From NCBI GenBank assembly GCA_021325025.1, contig JAJPHZ010000026.1, forward strand, positions 1-54,213: a stretch of DNA of 54,213 nt, read 5' to 3'. Made by a program: the position numbers and the translations under genes. Positions 19,323 to 27,362 of the stretch are shown here, piece after piece (the first letter of the stretch is position 1; the number at the start of each line of letters is the position of its first letter). Origin of the DNA: Pseudomonadota bacterium (GTDB taxonomy: Bacteria > Desulfobacterota > Binatia > Binatales > Binataceae). The notes beneath the pieces were generated by a model that was not told the DNA's origin, searched no databases, and saw nothing but the letters and a program-made list of their open reading frames with translations.

Positions 19323-20255
19323 TTAGGACGCGAAGCGCTGCTTGAGCCAGGCGCTTACTTCCGCCATCGCCTGCTTGGATTTGTCGAGCACGGCCTGCAT
19401 GCCGAAGAAGCCATGATGGACGCCTGCGTAGCGCGTGACCTGAACGGGCACGCCGGCTTGAGCCAGGAGTTTGCCGTAATACTCGCCTTCGTCGCGCAGG
19501 ACGTCCAGTTCGGCGGTGATAATCAAGGCGGGCGGCAGACCGCGCAGATCGCGCGCCCGCACCGGCGACGCGTAGGGGTTATCCGCCTCGGCCTCGTCGT
19601 TGAGGTAATGCCCCCAGTACCAGCGCATCCCCGCCGCCGTCAGCCCATAGCCCTGACCGTTCTCCACGTAAGAGGGATAGCCGGGTTTGGGATAATCGGT
19701 GACGGGCACGATCATGAGCTGGCCGCATAGCGGCGGACCGCCGCGGTCGCGCGCCATCAGGGCGGTGACCGCGACCATGTTTCCGCCCGCGCTGTCGCCG
19801 GCCAAAACGATATGCGCCGCGTCGGCGTCAAGTTCATCGGCATGCGCCGCGGCCCATTTGGTGGCCGCGTAGCAGTCCTCGGGACCGGCGGGAAACTTGT
19901 GCTCGGGCGCCAGGCGGTAATCCACCGATACCACCACGCATCGCACTGCATTGCAGTAATTGCGGCATCCGCGATCATGGGTGTCCAGAGTGCACATCAC
20001 GAAACCGCTGCCGTGAAAGTACATCATCAGGGGAAACGGCCCGCTCCCCTCGGGCGTGTAGATGCGTATCGGCAGGTCGCCGCCCGGTCCGGGGATGACG
20101 CGATTGACCACCGACGCGACCGGTACCGGCGCCAGCTTGCCGGCAGCGTTGTATTGCGTCGCCAGGGCGCGCGCCTGCTCCACCGACAGGGTTTCGAAGC
20201 GCGGTAGCTTGAGCATCTCCTCAAGGATCGGTCTGAGCTGCGGGTCCACTGGCAT
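19323..20255 (-). CDS. HSL-family alpha/beta hydrolase (carboxylesterase)
   Basis: 310-residue esterase of the hormone-sensitive-lipase family. Oxyanion-hole block MMYFHGSGFVMCT, where the family usually has HGGG (serine substitution). Nucleophile serine in VLAGDSAGGNMVA, probable acid aspartate in ELDVLRDEGEYYGKLL and histidine in GVHHGFFGM. ATG 20255 follows GAAGGAGA; the frame also begins at TTG 20279 ahead of the SD, so the shorter start is preferred. No signal peptide. Substrate unknown. Confidence 0.88.
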   Translation of the reverse strand: MPVDPQLRPILEEMLKLPRFETLSVEQARALATQYNAAGKLAPVPVASVVNRVIPGPGGDLPIRIYTPEGSGPFPLMMYFHGSGFVMCTLDTHDRGCRNYCNAVRCVVVSVDYRLAPEHKFPAGPEDCYAATKWAAAHADELDADAAHIVLAGDSAGGNMVAVTALMARDRGGPPLCGQLMIVPVTDYPKPGYPSYVENGQGYGLTAAGMRWYWGHYLNDEAEADNPYASPVRARDLRGLPPALIITAELDVLRDEGEYYGKLLAQAGVPVQVTRYAGVHHGFFGMQAVLDKSKQAMAEVSAWLKQRFAS

Positions 20256-20469
20256 CCTGGTCAGGTCTCCTTCGTTCAAGTTCCGATGCGGTCTAAACCT
20301 TTATCAATTTAGCGCGCCCGTTGCCGTGAAGCAGGCGGTGCACAGCAAGTCGCTGAAAACCATCGCGCTCAACCGGTGCTTAAAAAAGGACCGAAAGTAC
20401 GACAGGGTTTACGCGAAAAAGTTTTAGGGGGTAATGCGAGAGCTTTATCTGCCCGATGGAAGGGACACC

Positions 20470-21342
20470 ATGGCTCGCTACTGGATCTTTCAGGCCAATC
20501 CGAAAACCGGCGACAACCTCCGAACGGATCTCCAAAACCCCGGATGGTGGCGCCTGACGAAATTCAAGGATCCACGCCAGCATATTCACGTCGGCGATGG
20601 GATCGTTCTCTGGCAGGTCAAAGGAAACAAGCCAGAGGCGGCCGGGGTTTACGCAATCGGCAAAATCACACGCGAGCCGGTACGCGTTCATGGCACATGG
20701 CAGGGCTGGTACCGCTTGAGCAGGGTCCGAGACCTGGAGAGACCCATCCCGCCCAAGGTGCTGCGGGCCGATCCGGTGCTGCGGCGAATTCCTGCATTCC
20801 GACGACCGATGCAAGGTTCGAACTTCGAGATTACGGACGCGCAGTGGCAGCGGATCGAAAGCTATTTCGAAAATGTCGCAACCAAGGCCAAGAGCACGCC
20901 GCGCCTGATTCCGGTCAATGAGACGGCGCGAAGCGCCGGTACAGCCATCGTCCCGGCAAGCGCGCAACGCGAGATCCAACTGCGTGAGCGGGCGCTGGTC
21001 AAATCCTATCAAAGTTATATGCGACGCCGGGGATCAGCGGCCCGTGCATATCGAATCCCGCTGTCAGATGGAATTTCCATCACCTGTGATCTGTATGACA
21101 AGAAGCGCGGAAACCTGATCGAAGCCAAGAGCGTTGTCGACCGTCCTTCGTTGCGCATGGCAATTGGAGAGCTGGCAGATTACGCGCAATTCATGCCGCG
21201 CGGTACGCAACTCGCCGTGCTTCTGCCGGCTCGGCCCAGCGCCGATCTCGAACAGCTGTTACGCTCGCAGGGCATGTACACGATCTGGCAGAGCGAGCCG
21301 GCGAAATTTGCAGACAACTCTTCAAAGCAGCGATTTGTCTAA
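20470..21342 (+). CDS. EVE domain fused to PD-(D/E)XK nuclease-like domain
   Basis: 290 residues. The N-terminal about 135 form an EVE domain (ARYWIFQANPKTGD, then VGDGIVLWQVKG and AAGVYAIGKITREP), a PUA-like fold that binds modified bases. After a linker, residues about 165-275 look like a PD-(D/E)XK nuclease: E in REIQLRERALVKSY, Asp207/Asp210 in ITCDLYD, Glu218 and Lys220 in NLIEAK, then RPSLRMAIGELADYAQF. The layout suggests a modification-dependent (type IV-like) restriction enzyme, possibly anti-phage. GGAAGGG precedes ATG 20470. GC is lower than in neighbours (about 58% in one 60-base line I counted), suggesting transfer. Function is inference. Confidence 0.72.
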   Translation: MARYWIFQANPKTGDNLRTDLQNPGWWRLTKFKDPRQHIHVGDGIVLWQVKGNKPEAAGVYAIGKITREPVRVHGTWQGWYRLSRVRDLERPIPPKVLRADPVLRRIPAFRRPMQGSNFEITDAQWQRIESYFENVATKAKSTPRLIPVNETARSAGTAIVPASAQREIQLRERALVKSYQSYMRRRGSAARAYRIPLSDGISITCDLYDKKRGNLIEAKSVVDRPSLRMAIGELADYAQFMPRGTQLAVLLPARPSADLEQLLRSQGMYTIWQSEPAKFADNSSKQRFV

Positions 21343-21437
21343 ATCAAGGGGATAGCACCAGCAGCCCGCGGAATAGAATCCAAGTGACCATCGGCGCAGC
21401 GCGATGATTCCACAGGAAGGCAAACGGTAGGCCCCCA

Positions 21438-21626
21438 GTGATGCTATACTTTGCTTACGGCTCAAACATGAAATTAAACCAAATCCGCGGCCTGGGTCCG
21501 CCGTACGGCATGGTGTGCCGAGGAGACGTGGTGGCCGCGCGGACCCATCCCCGAATGGCCCGACGAATGATTACGTCGAGGCGCAATCCGGTACCCCTCT
21601 CCAGAAGGGAGAGGGGCAAGGGGTGA
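21438..21626 (+). pseudogene. Gamma-glutamylcyclotransferase-like N-terminal remnant
   Basis: The first about 16 residues (MMLYFAYGSNMKLNQIR) carry the YFAYGSNM signature of the gamma-glutamylcyclotransferase fold, then similarity stops. The frame ends at 62 codons inside the left palindromic repeat. Full members are about 140-180 residues, so this is a stub. I see no matching 3' part beyond the DUF559 unit. It may mark where foreign DNA joined or replaced the gene. Confidence 0.5.
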
Positions 21627-21628
21627 GG
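21593..21628 (+). repeat. Palindromic repeat, left copy flanking the DUF559 gene
   Basis: 36 bases: a hairpin CCCCTCTCC-AGAAG-GGAGAGGGG followed by a GGGGTGAGG tail. It matches the reverse complement of 21986-22021 at 33 of 36 positions. The tail supplies the Shine-Dalgarno of the DUF559 gene (TTG 21631). Confidence 0.8.
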
Positions 21629-21630
21629 TC

Positions 21631-22038
21631 TTGAGAATCACGCGCAATCAGCCGGTCAGCCGGGAGAAGCTGGCTCTTGCCCGAAAGTTTCGGCGGGAAA
21701 TGACGTCCGGCGAGCAAATGCTCTGGCGTGCGCTGCGCGCCAACCGGCTTCAGGGTTTGCACTTCCGAAGACAGCAGGTGATCGCCGGCTACGTTGTGGA
21801 TTTCTACTGTGCGTCGGCCCGGCTCGCCGTCGAGTTGGACGGAGACTCCCACCTTGCAAGCCGAGACTACGACCTTGAACGAGACCAGGCGCTCGCCCGG
21901 CTGGGAATAAAGACTCTTCGCCTGCGAAACGAATCAGTTGCGGCCGACCTTGGCGGAGCGCTCGCTTTAATCGCCGCGCAGGCAACCTCACCCCTAACCC
22001 CTCTCCCTTCTGGAGAGGGGGATCAGAGTCGCAAGTAG
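21631..22038 (+). CDS. DUF559 (Vsr-like) endonuclease-domain protein
   Basis: 135 residues. Core motifs of the DUF559 family are present: LARKFRREMTSGEQMLW, LHFRRQQVIAGYVVDFYC, LAVELDGDSHL, DYDLERDQALARLGIKTLRL and RNESV. This fold is related to very-short-patch-repair nucleases; the D, ELDG and H residues probably form the metal site. TTG 21631 is chosen because GGGGTGAGG lies just upstream within the repeat. The C-terminal PLTPLPSGEG is encoded by the right repeat. The family often occurs alone and its physiological role is not established. Confidence 0.85.
   Translation: MRITRNQPVSREKLALARKFRREMTSGEQMLWRALRANRLQGLHFRRQQVIAGYVVDFYCASARLAVELDGDSHLASRDYDLERDQALARLGIKTLRLRNESVAADLGGALALIAAQATSPLTPLPSGEGDQSRK
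21986..22021 (-). repeat. Palindromic repeat, right copy flanking the DUF559 gene
   Basis: Inverted partner of 21593-21628: CCTCACCCC, a short spacer, then the CCCCTCTCCC/GGAGAGGGG hairpin. It overlaps the 3' end of the DUF559 reading frame. Confidence 0.8.
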
Positions 22039-22262
22039 ACGATCCCCAAGGAGTGTAAGCGGCGCGGGGGCGGATTTTCCGATTGCGGTGGCGCGGCCCT
22101 GTTTGAAGCGCTCGGCGTGACGCGGCCACGGTGGTTACGCAAGAGCCTTGCAGCGTCACCAAGATTCCGCGGTTGCCGGCGAAGCGCGGGCGATGTGCTT
22201 GAGCCTCATTGAATCAGGCTTGTGCTACACTTCCCTGGCTGATTTCGAAGGGAGCAAGCACG

Positions 22263-22694
22263 ATGGCTGACGCCGAGCAACTGGCCGCGGAGATGCACGC
22301 CTTCTATCCGCGCTACATCGAGTCTTTCAACGGCGACGATCCGGACGCGTACGCCGCCAACTTCTCATTTCCCTGCGTTCTGTTTGGGGGCAGGCAGCCG
22401 GTGACGGTTGTCCCCGATGCTGCCACCTGGATTGCCATGATGGCCAACACCAAGACGATCATGAAAAGCAAGGGCTGGGCGCGCACCGGGATCGAGAAGA
22501 CCTACGCGTGGCCGACCGCTCCCGACATGGGTTTGCTGATGGCCGACTTTGTGCGCTACCGCAGCGACGGCAGCGTGTTGATGCGCGGACGCGCCTGCTA
22601 CACGCTGCGAAGCGCGGACGGCCGATGGAAGATCGTCGCGATGATGGAAGTGGCGCCCTCGATGCCGGGCCCCGGCGGTATCCCGCGGCCGTAG
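22263..22694 (+). CDS. NTF2/SnoaL-like small protein
   Basis: 143 residues with the cone-like alpha+beta pattern of SnoaL/NTF2 proteins: helical start (LAAEMHAFYPRYIESFNGDDPDAYAANF), middle strand (FPCVLFGG) and a C-terminal sheet (VRYRSDGSVLMRGRACYTLR, WKIVAMME). Catalytic residues cannot be assigned. ATG 22263 has GAAGGGAGC upstream; the open frame extends to 22209 without homology. It stands alone between the DUF559 unit and a convergent epoxide-hydrolase-like gene. Confidence 0.72.
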   Translation: MADAEQLAAEMHAFYPRYIESFNGDDPDAYAANFSFPCVLFGGRQPVTVVPDAATWIAMMANTKTIMKSKGWARTGIEKTYAWPTAPDMGLLMADFVRYRSDGSVLMRGRACYTLRSADGRWKIVAMMEVAPSMPGPGGIPRP

Positions 22695-22819
22695 CCGCGC
22701 ACCGCGGGCTTTGCGTATGAAGGGCGAGGGGACGGCCTTGGACGAAGTCGGGCGCCGATCCCGAACCGCCAGCGGCTTCGCTGTCGAGCGTTCAGCCCAC
22801 AGGACGGCATGCCGGCGCG

Positions 22820-23773
22820 TCAGGTCCTCAGAAATTCGAGCAGGGCGCGGTTTACGTCTTCGGGCTTCTCCTGCTGTGTCCAGTGGCCGCAGTCTTTGAT
22901 GACGATGGTCCGGGTCAGATTGGGCACCAGTTGCTTCATCCCGGCCGCCATCCACGGCGGCAACACCGGGTCGCGCTCGGCGCAGATCATCAGCGCCGGC
23001 TGATTGATGCGATACTCAAGCCCGGCGCTCTCCTCCCAGTTGCGGTCAAAGTTGCGATACCAGTTGAGCGGGCCGCGAAAGCCGCTGTGCTCGAAGGCCT
23101 TGACGAAGACCTCGAAGTCAGCGGCGGTAAGGAACGCGCCGTGCGGCCGGTCGGGCAGCCGATCCAAAAGCCCGCCCCCGGCCGGGCCCAGCACGCCCGG
23201 CGGATCCTTGACGCCGGCCTGCGCCTGCAGCGCGGCGAGGTCCTGGTAGAAGCCGCGCAGGGTGCGCCGCACGTCGGCTTGCAGTTCGGCTTCGGCGACG
23301 CCCGGCTCCTGGAAATACAAGATGTAGTGAAACTTGCCGGCCGCCATGGCGCGGAACAACTCGGTGGGCTTGACCGGCGGGCGGGGCAGAAACGGGGTGT
23401 TGAGCCCGGCCACCTTTTCGAATCGCTCCGGCACGATCATCGCCGCGCCCCACGCCACGATTCCACCCCAGTCGTGCCCGACGATTGCGCAGCGCTCGAT
23501 GCCGAGCCGATCGAGCATCCCGGTCAAATCCGCCACCAGGTTGCGCAAGCTGTAGGCCTCAATCGGTTCGGGGCAATCGGTCTCGCCGTAGCCGCGCTGA
23601 TCGGGCGCGATCGCTCTGAAGCCGGCCGCGCTCAGCGCGCGCAGCTGATGGCGCCACGAATACCAGATTTCGGGAAAGCCGTGGCACAGGACCACCGGGT
23701 AGCCGGCGCCCGCTTCATGCACGTGCATGCGGATGCCGTTGGTTTGCACAAAGTGATGTTTGAATTCGTCCAT
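22820..23773 (-). CDS. Epoxide-hydrolase-like alpha/beta hydrolase
   Basis: 317 residues. The block VVLCHGFPEIWYSWRHQL (HGFPE motif) and nucleophile aspartate in IVGHDWGGIVAW are the soluble epoxide hydrolase / haloalkane dehalogenase signature. A catalytic histidine is in DCGHWTQQEKPEDVN. HGFPE-type sequences usually open epoxides, but haloacetate dehalogenase activity is possible. ATG 23773 lies 8 bases after GGGAGGTT; upstream codons run into the MFS remnant. It lies just downstream of that remnant and the MOSC gene on the same strand. Confidence 0.87.
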   Translation of the reverse strand: MDEFKHHFVQTNGIRMHVHEAGAGYPVVLCHGFPEIWYSWRHQLRALSAAGFRAIAPDQRGYGETDCPEPIEAYSLRNLVADLTGMLDRLGIERCAIVGHDWGGIVAWGAAMIVPERFEKVAGLNTPFLPRPPVKPTELFRAMAAGKFHYILYFQEPGVAEAELQADVRRTLRGFYQDLAALQAQAGVKDPPGVLGPAGGGLLDRLPDRPHGAFLTAADFEVFVKAFEHSGFRGPLNWYRNFDRNWEESAGLEYRINQPALMICAERDPVLPPWMAAGMKQLVPNLTRTIVIKDCGHWTQQEKPEDVNRALLEFLRT

Positions 23774-23793
23774 GACCGATGAACCTCCCTCGT

Positions 23794-24249
23794 TCACTCC
23801 GCCAGCGGCATGCAAAGGGTTTCGGCGAGGCTCAGGATGAACAGCGCGGAGACGATCGCCGCGCCGATCAGGTAGATGGGCGGCGACGTGTCGTTTTGCG
23901 TGCGCCCGATCAGGTATGTGGCCACCATCGCCGCCGGGCCGCCCAGCAGCGCCATGCACGGGTTGTGGCTGACCGCCACGCCGCTGTATCGCACGTGTGC
24001 CGCAAACGCCTCGGCCGACGCCACCGCCTCGGGCCCGGCGAACATCGAGATCAGCACCGCGAAGCCCAACTGCCCGACCGGCATCATCGCGAACTACTCC
24101 TGATGCTGCAACAGGCGGAACAGCGGCCAGGCCAGCAGCGCGGTTCCGAGCGCAGCCGCCAGCAGCAGCTTGCGCCCGATGCGGTCCGAGAGCATCCCGG
24201 CCGGCGGCCGCATCAGGAAGCCCGCGCCGAACACGCCGAAGGCTTCCAT
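23794..24249 (-). pseudogene. Broken MFS transporter remnant (two fragments)
   Basis: Fragment one (24094-24249, 51 codons) has the MFS loop 2-3 signature FLMRPPAGMLSDRIGRKLLLA and one helix, then a stop at 24094-24096. Fragment two (23794-24087, 97 codons) matches the last helices of an MHS-type permease (HVRYSGVAVSHNPCMALLGG, IYLIGAAIVSALFILSLAET). The middle 8 or so helices are missing, so this is a deletion derivative with an added stop, not a working carrier. It starts right after the MOSC gene. Confidence 0.72.
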
Positions 24250-24259
24250 CAGCGCAGCG

Positions 24260-25114
24260 CTATTTAAGCAAAGTCACGCGCTGGCCCACTGCGAGCCGGG
24301 CTTCATTGGTGATCCGGCCGGTGACGCCCAGATGGGCGGTGTGGTGCTGCGCCGCGGTGCGCAGCACGCTCAAGTCGCGCGGCAGCCCGGATTGTGCGTG
24401 CGTGGTCATCACGCATCGCAGCGTGGGCTTGATCTTGTCCACGCGCAAGTCGCCCAGCGCCAGCGTCGGCCCGGCAAGCCATTCGTCTTCCACAAACCCG
24501 CTGAGGCCCGGCTCAGTGCGGATGAACACGTTGGGGCGAAAGCGCTGCGGACTCATCGCCGCGCTGCCGCCCTGCAAGTGGCGCAGATGCTCGAGCGAGG
24601 CGCTGGCGACGATGTGGATCACGGAGGCGTCGAAAAAGGTGCCGCGCGGCAGGCCGAAACTGCTGGGAATGGTCTGGCCGGGTTTGAGGGCGGTGTAAAT
24701 GGCGTTGACCGGGATGTCGCCGAAGATGGTGTCGGTGTCGATGTCCGCCTCCACGCGCTGGTTGGCCAGCGCCGCGGCCTGCTCAAGGCGCACCTCGAAA
24801 CCCAGCGCTTCGGAAAGCGCGCGCGACGCCCACGGGTCGTCGGCGTAAAGCGAGGTCCCATCGGGCATTTCGATCCGCACGCGTCCCGGCTCGCCGGGTG
24901 CGGGCTGCACTTCGTAGGAGGCGCGGAACTCGAACATCCGCGCCCATTTCTTGGCGCTGACGATGTTGCCAGTGCGCAAATCGCGCAGCGCCCAGGCCCG
25001 ATCGCCAATCAGCCCGCCGGTCGTAGCGAAAACGCTTTGCAGCCGCTCCCCCAGCATCGATTTGACCGGATATCGCCACAGCTCCTCGATTACGCCGACG
25101 ACCTGCTCGCCCAT
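24260..25114 (-). CDS. MOSC domain protein (YcbX/MARC-like)
   Basis: 284 residues: an N-terminal MOSC beta-barrel (VIEELWRYPVKSMLGERLQS, GLIGDRAWALRD) and a C-terminal MOSC domain with RFRPNVFIRT and KPTLRCVMTTHAQSGL, whose cysteine would bind molybdenum cofactor sulfur as in YcbX and mitochondrial amidoxime-reducing proteins. Probable molybdenum-dependent N-hydroxylated-base reductase or sulfur carrier. It lacks the YcbX ferredoxin domain, so an external electron donor is needed. GGGGAGG precedes ATG 25114. Divergent from dihydropyrimidinase. Confidence 0.88.
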   Translation of the reverse strand: MGEQVVGVIEELWRYPVKSMLGERLQSVFATTGGLIGDRAWALRDLRTGNIVSAKKWARMFEFRASYEVQPAPGEPGRVRIEMPDGTSLYADDPWASRALSEALGFEVRLEQAAALANQRVEADIDTDTIFGDIPVNAIYTALKPGQTIPSSFGLPRGTFFDASVIHIVASASLEHLRHLQGGSAAMSPQRFRPNVFIRTEPGLSGFVEDEWLAGPTLALGDLRVDKIKPTLRCVMTTHAQSGLPRDLSVLRTAAQHHTAHLGVTGRITNEARLAVGQRVTLLK

Positions 25115-25253
25115 ACCGACCTCCCCGCAGCGGATGCACCGCGCCTGCCTTCTGTCTAATCCCGCGCGCTCCTCGGCTCAAGGCAGAAGCAGGTTTTGTG
25201 GTATAGATCAGCCCACCGCAGGTTCAACTACACTCAGCGACAGGAGAGCCGCC

Positions 25254-26684
25254 ATGTACGATTTGATAATCCGCGGCGGGCAGGTTGTTACTCCGGAGGG
25301 CGTTGGTAATTGGAACATTGCGATTGCGGGCGAGAAGATCGTGCTGGTCGGCGAGGCAGGCGCGCAGGCGCAAGCCGGCCGCATCATCGACGCAACCGGC
25401 AAGATCGTCGTGCCCGGCGGTATCGAGCCGCACACCCATCTGAACATGACGATGGCGATGGAGGCTGGCCATGTGGTCAGGACGATGGGGCCGGAGGCGG
25501 ACACCATCGGGATGGCGTTCGGCGGCACCACGACCCATCTGGATTTCTGCTTCGTTAATCCGTCGGTAGACATTTCCGCCGCATTGGCGCGGCGCGTCGA
25601 GCAATGGAAAGGGCGGTCGCTGGTGGATTATTCCTTTCACGTGGCGCTGACCGGCGCCCTGCCGCTGGCGACCTTCGATCAGCTTGGCGACGCGATCGCC
25701 GACGGCTTTCCGACCTTCAAGGTTTTCACCACCGATATCCTGCCCTCCGATCCCGGCCGGCGCCATTCCTTGCGCCTTGATCACGGTCGGATTCACTGGG
25801 CGATGCAGAAGCTGACCCGGCACGGCGGGCTGATGACGGTGCACGCCGAAGACGACGAGCTGGTCCAGTTCAATTACGAGCGTTTCATCAAGGAAGGGCG
25901 CGTGGCCGGAATCCACATGGCGCAGGTGCATACCAACCTGTCCGAGCAGCTCTCCTTCAACCGCGTGATCCAGCTCGCGTCGGCCACCGGCGCCGGTGTC
26001 TATTTCGTTCACGTCTCGGCGCGTGAGGGAGCGCAAGCGGTGGCCGCGGCGCGCGCGCAGGGTCTACCGGTATATGCCGAAACCCTCCATCAGTACGCCT
26101 GCTTCAACGCGGAGGATTACAAGGCGCCGCGCGGGTTTTGTTATCACACCTATCCGTCGCTAAAGTTCCCCGAAGATCAGAAGGCGCTGTGGGACGGACT
26201 GGTTGACGGGGGCATTTCGGCCGCGGCCACCGACGAGTTCCCGACCTCGCTGGAGGTCAAACTGCGCGGCTCGCGTATCGACGACGTCACCGGCGGCAAC
26301 GTCGGCGCCGAGGCGCGGATGGGGATCGTTTACACCGAGGGCGTGGTCAGGCGCGGGATGTCGTTGCCGCGCTTTGCCGAGGTCACCTCGACCAACGCCG
26401 CGCGCATCATGGGGCTTTATCCGCGCAAAGGGGTGATCGCGCCGGGCAGCGATGCGGATTTGTGCGTGATCGATCCGCAGATTCACAAACGGCTTGGCCG
26501 GGAAGACTTTCACGTCAGCGACTACAGTCCGTGGGAAGGATGGGAGGTGCGCGGATGGCCGGTGATGACGGTGCTGCGCGGCAAGGTGATTGTGGAGGAC
26601 GGGCGGCTCAACGAAAGCGTGGGTTACGGGCGCCTGATCCCGCGCCGCATCGATCCGGCAATCCTGCGCCGTCCCGCGGCGTGA
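25254..26684 (+). CDS. Dihydropyrimidinase / D-hydantoinase family amidohydrolase
   Basis: 476 residues, family length. Cyclic-amide hydrolase: N-terminal MYDLIIRGGQVVTPEG, metal-binding GGIEPHTHLNM, carboxylated-lysine candidate in FPTFKVFTTD, histidines in MTVHAEDDEL and YFVHVSAREG, and the catalytic aspartate in AAATDEFPT. Most family members have TDHCP at the last site, so this is a divergent branch; the substrate could be dihydropyrimidine, hydantoin or another cyclic amide. CAGGAG precedes ATG 25254. The frame is open to 24951 but upstream has no homology. Divergent from the MOSC gene; no beta-ureidopropionase gene nearby. Confidence 0.87.
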   Translation: MYDLIIRGGQVVTPEGVGNWNIAIAGEKIVLVGEAGAQAQAGRIIDATGKIVVPGGIEPHTHLNMTMAMEAGHVVRTMGPEADTIGMAFGGTTTHLDFCFVNPSVDISAALARRVEQWKGRSLVDYSFHVALTGALPLATFDQLGDAIADGFPTFKVFTTDILPSDPGRRHSLRLDHGRIHWAMQKLTRHGGLMTVHAEDDELVQFNYERFIKEGRVAGIHMAQVHTNLSEQLSFNRVIQLASATGAGVYFVHVSAREGAQAVAAARAQGLPVYAETLHQYACFNAEDYKAPRGFCYHTYPSLKFPEDQKALWDGLVDGGISAAATDEFPTSLEVKLRGSRIDDVTGGNVGAEARMGIVYTEGVVRRGMSLPRFAEVTSTNAARIMGLYPRKGVIAPGSDADLCVIDPQIHKRLGREDFHVSDYSPWEGWEVRGWPVMTVLRGKVIVEDGRLNESVGYGRLIPRRIDPAILRRPAA

Positions 26685-26751
26685 GCAGGGGCTACGAACT
26701 GAAGCCTCGGCGATTGACAAAAAGCGCTATTGCAACCGAAGCATAAGTGTG

Positions 26752-26891
26752 CCCTCACCCGCCGAGCGATTTGCAGGCAAATCGCTCGGCGACCTCTCCC
26801 GGTTTGCGCCTGCGGACCTGTCCGCAGGCGCGGGCGAGGTGAGAAAAATGATTCGCATATCGGCATCCCGTCTTCCCGACCAGGGAGAGGG
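26752..26891 (+). repeat. Expanded palindromic repeat copy with two inserted hairpins
   Basis: Contains the same blocks as the repeats around DUF559 (CCCTCACCC, CTCTCCC, GGGAGAGGG), but the spacers hold perfect hairpins. One is a 14-base-pair stem at 26761-26774/26777-26790 with loop AG; the other a 12-base-pair stem at 26806-26817/26820-26831 with loop CT. CTCACC (26754-26759) pairs with GGTGAG (26838-26843), giving a three-way folded structure. It lies between dihydropyrimidinase and yjbQ ends (convergent), so it may also block read-through. Confidence 0.75.
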
Positions 26892-26941
26892 TTAAGGCGG
26901 GAGATGATTGGTGCCGTTCGGACAATTAATTAACTTCTCAG

Positions 26942-27337
26942 CTATCCAGCCTGGACGCTGACGACGACCTTTCGGCGGCGCGGACCGTCGAATTCCGCGA
27001 ACATCACACCCTGCCATCGGCCGAGCCTCAGTTGCCCGCCGTCCACCGGGACGTTAAGCGACGTCCCCAGCATCACCGACAGAATATGCGCCTGGGCGTT
27101 GCCCTCGCCGTGGCGATAGCCGGCCTGGCGCGGGACCAGTTTTGTGAGATGCGTCAGCAGGTCGTGCGTGACGTCCGGGTCCCAGTTCTCGGAGATGATC
27201 ACAGCGGCGGTGGTATGCGGAACGAAAATGTTGCAAAGCCCGCGTCTGACGCCGCTTTTGCTGACCGCGTCGTTGACCTGCGCAGTCACATCAAGCAGTT
27301 GAGCCTGCTGCTGGGTGCTGATTTCGAACTCCGTCAT
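26942..27337 (-). CDS. YjbQ-family protein (UPF0047)
   Basis: 131 residues. Signature NIFVPHTTAAVIISENWDPDV and the C-terminal LGRWQGVMFAEFDGPRRRKVVV match the YjbQ/UPF0047 family, a small trimeric fold reported to have weak thiamine-phosphate synthase activity. The real role is uncertain. ATG 27337 follows GGAG with 8 bases spacing; the long open frame upstream overlaps mutM and is spurious. Last gene of the htpX-to-yjbQ operon, 25 bases after mutM. Confidence 0.88.
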   Translation of the reverse strand: MTEFEISTQQQAQLLDVTAQVNDAVSKSGVRRGLCNIFVPHTTAAVIISENWDPDVTHDLLTHLTKLVPRQAGYRHGEGNAQAHILSVMLGTSLNVPVDGGQLRLGRWQGVMFAEFDGPRRRKVVVSVQAG

Positions 27338-27362
27338 GTGCTGCTCCGGCGCAAATTCAAGT

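Larger units (their letters stand above)
21593..22021 (+). mobile_element. Candidate repeat-bounded DUF559 unit
   Basis: A 429-base unit: inverted, near-identical palindromic repeats at both ends with a single DUF559 endonuclease gene filling the interior. The repeats give the gene its ribosome-binding site and its last codons. No target duplication is visible. Two further repeat copies lie elsewhere in the window (about 26752-26891 and 44581-44610). The mobile nature is inference from this organisation, in analogy to REP elements and their associated nucleases. Confidence 0.4.

Noticed and set aside
21593..22021. CRISPR array
   Set aside because: Only two inverted repeat copies with a gene between them; no regularly spaced direct repeats anywhere in the window.
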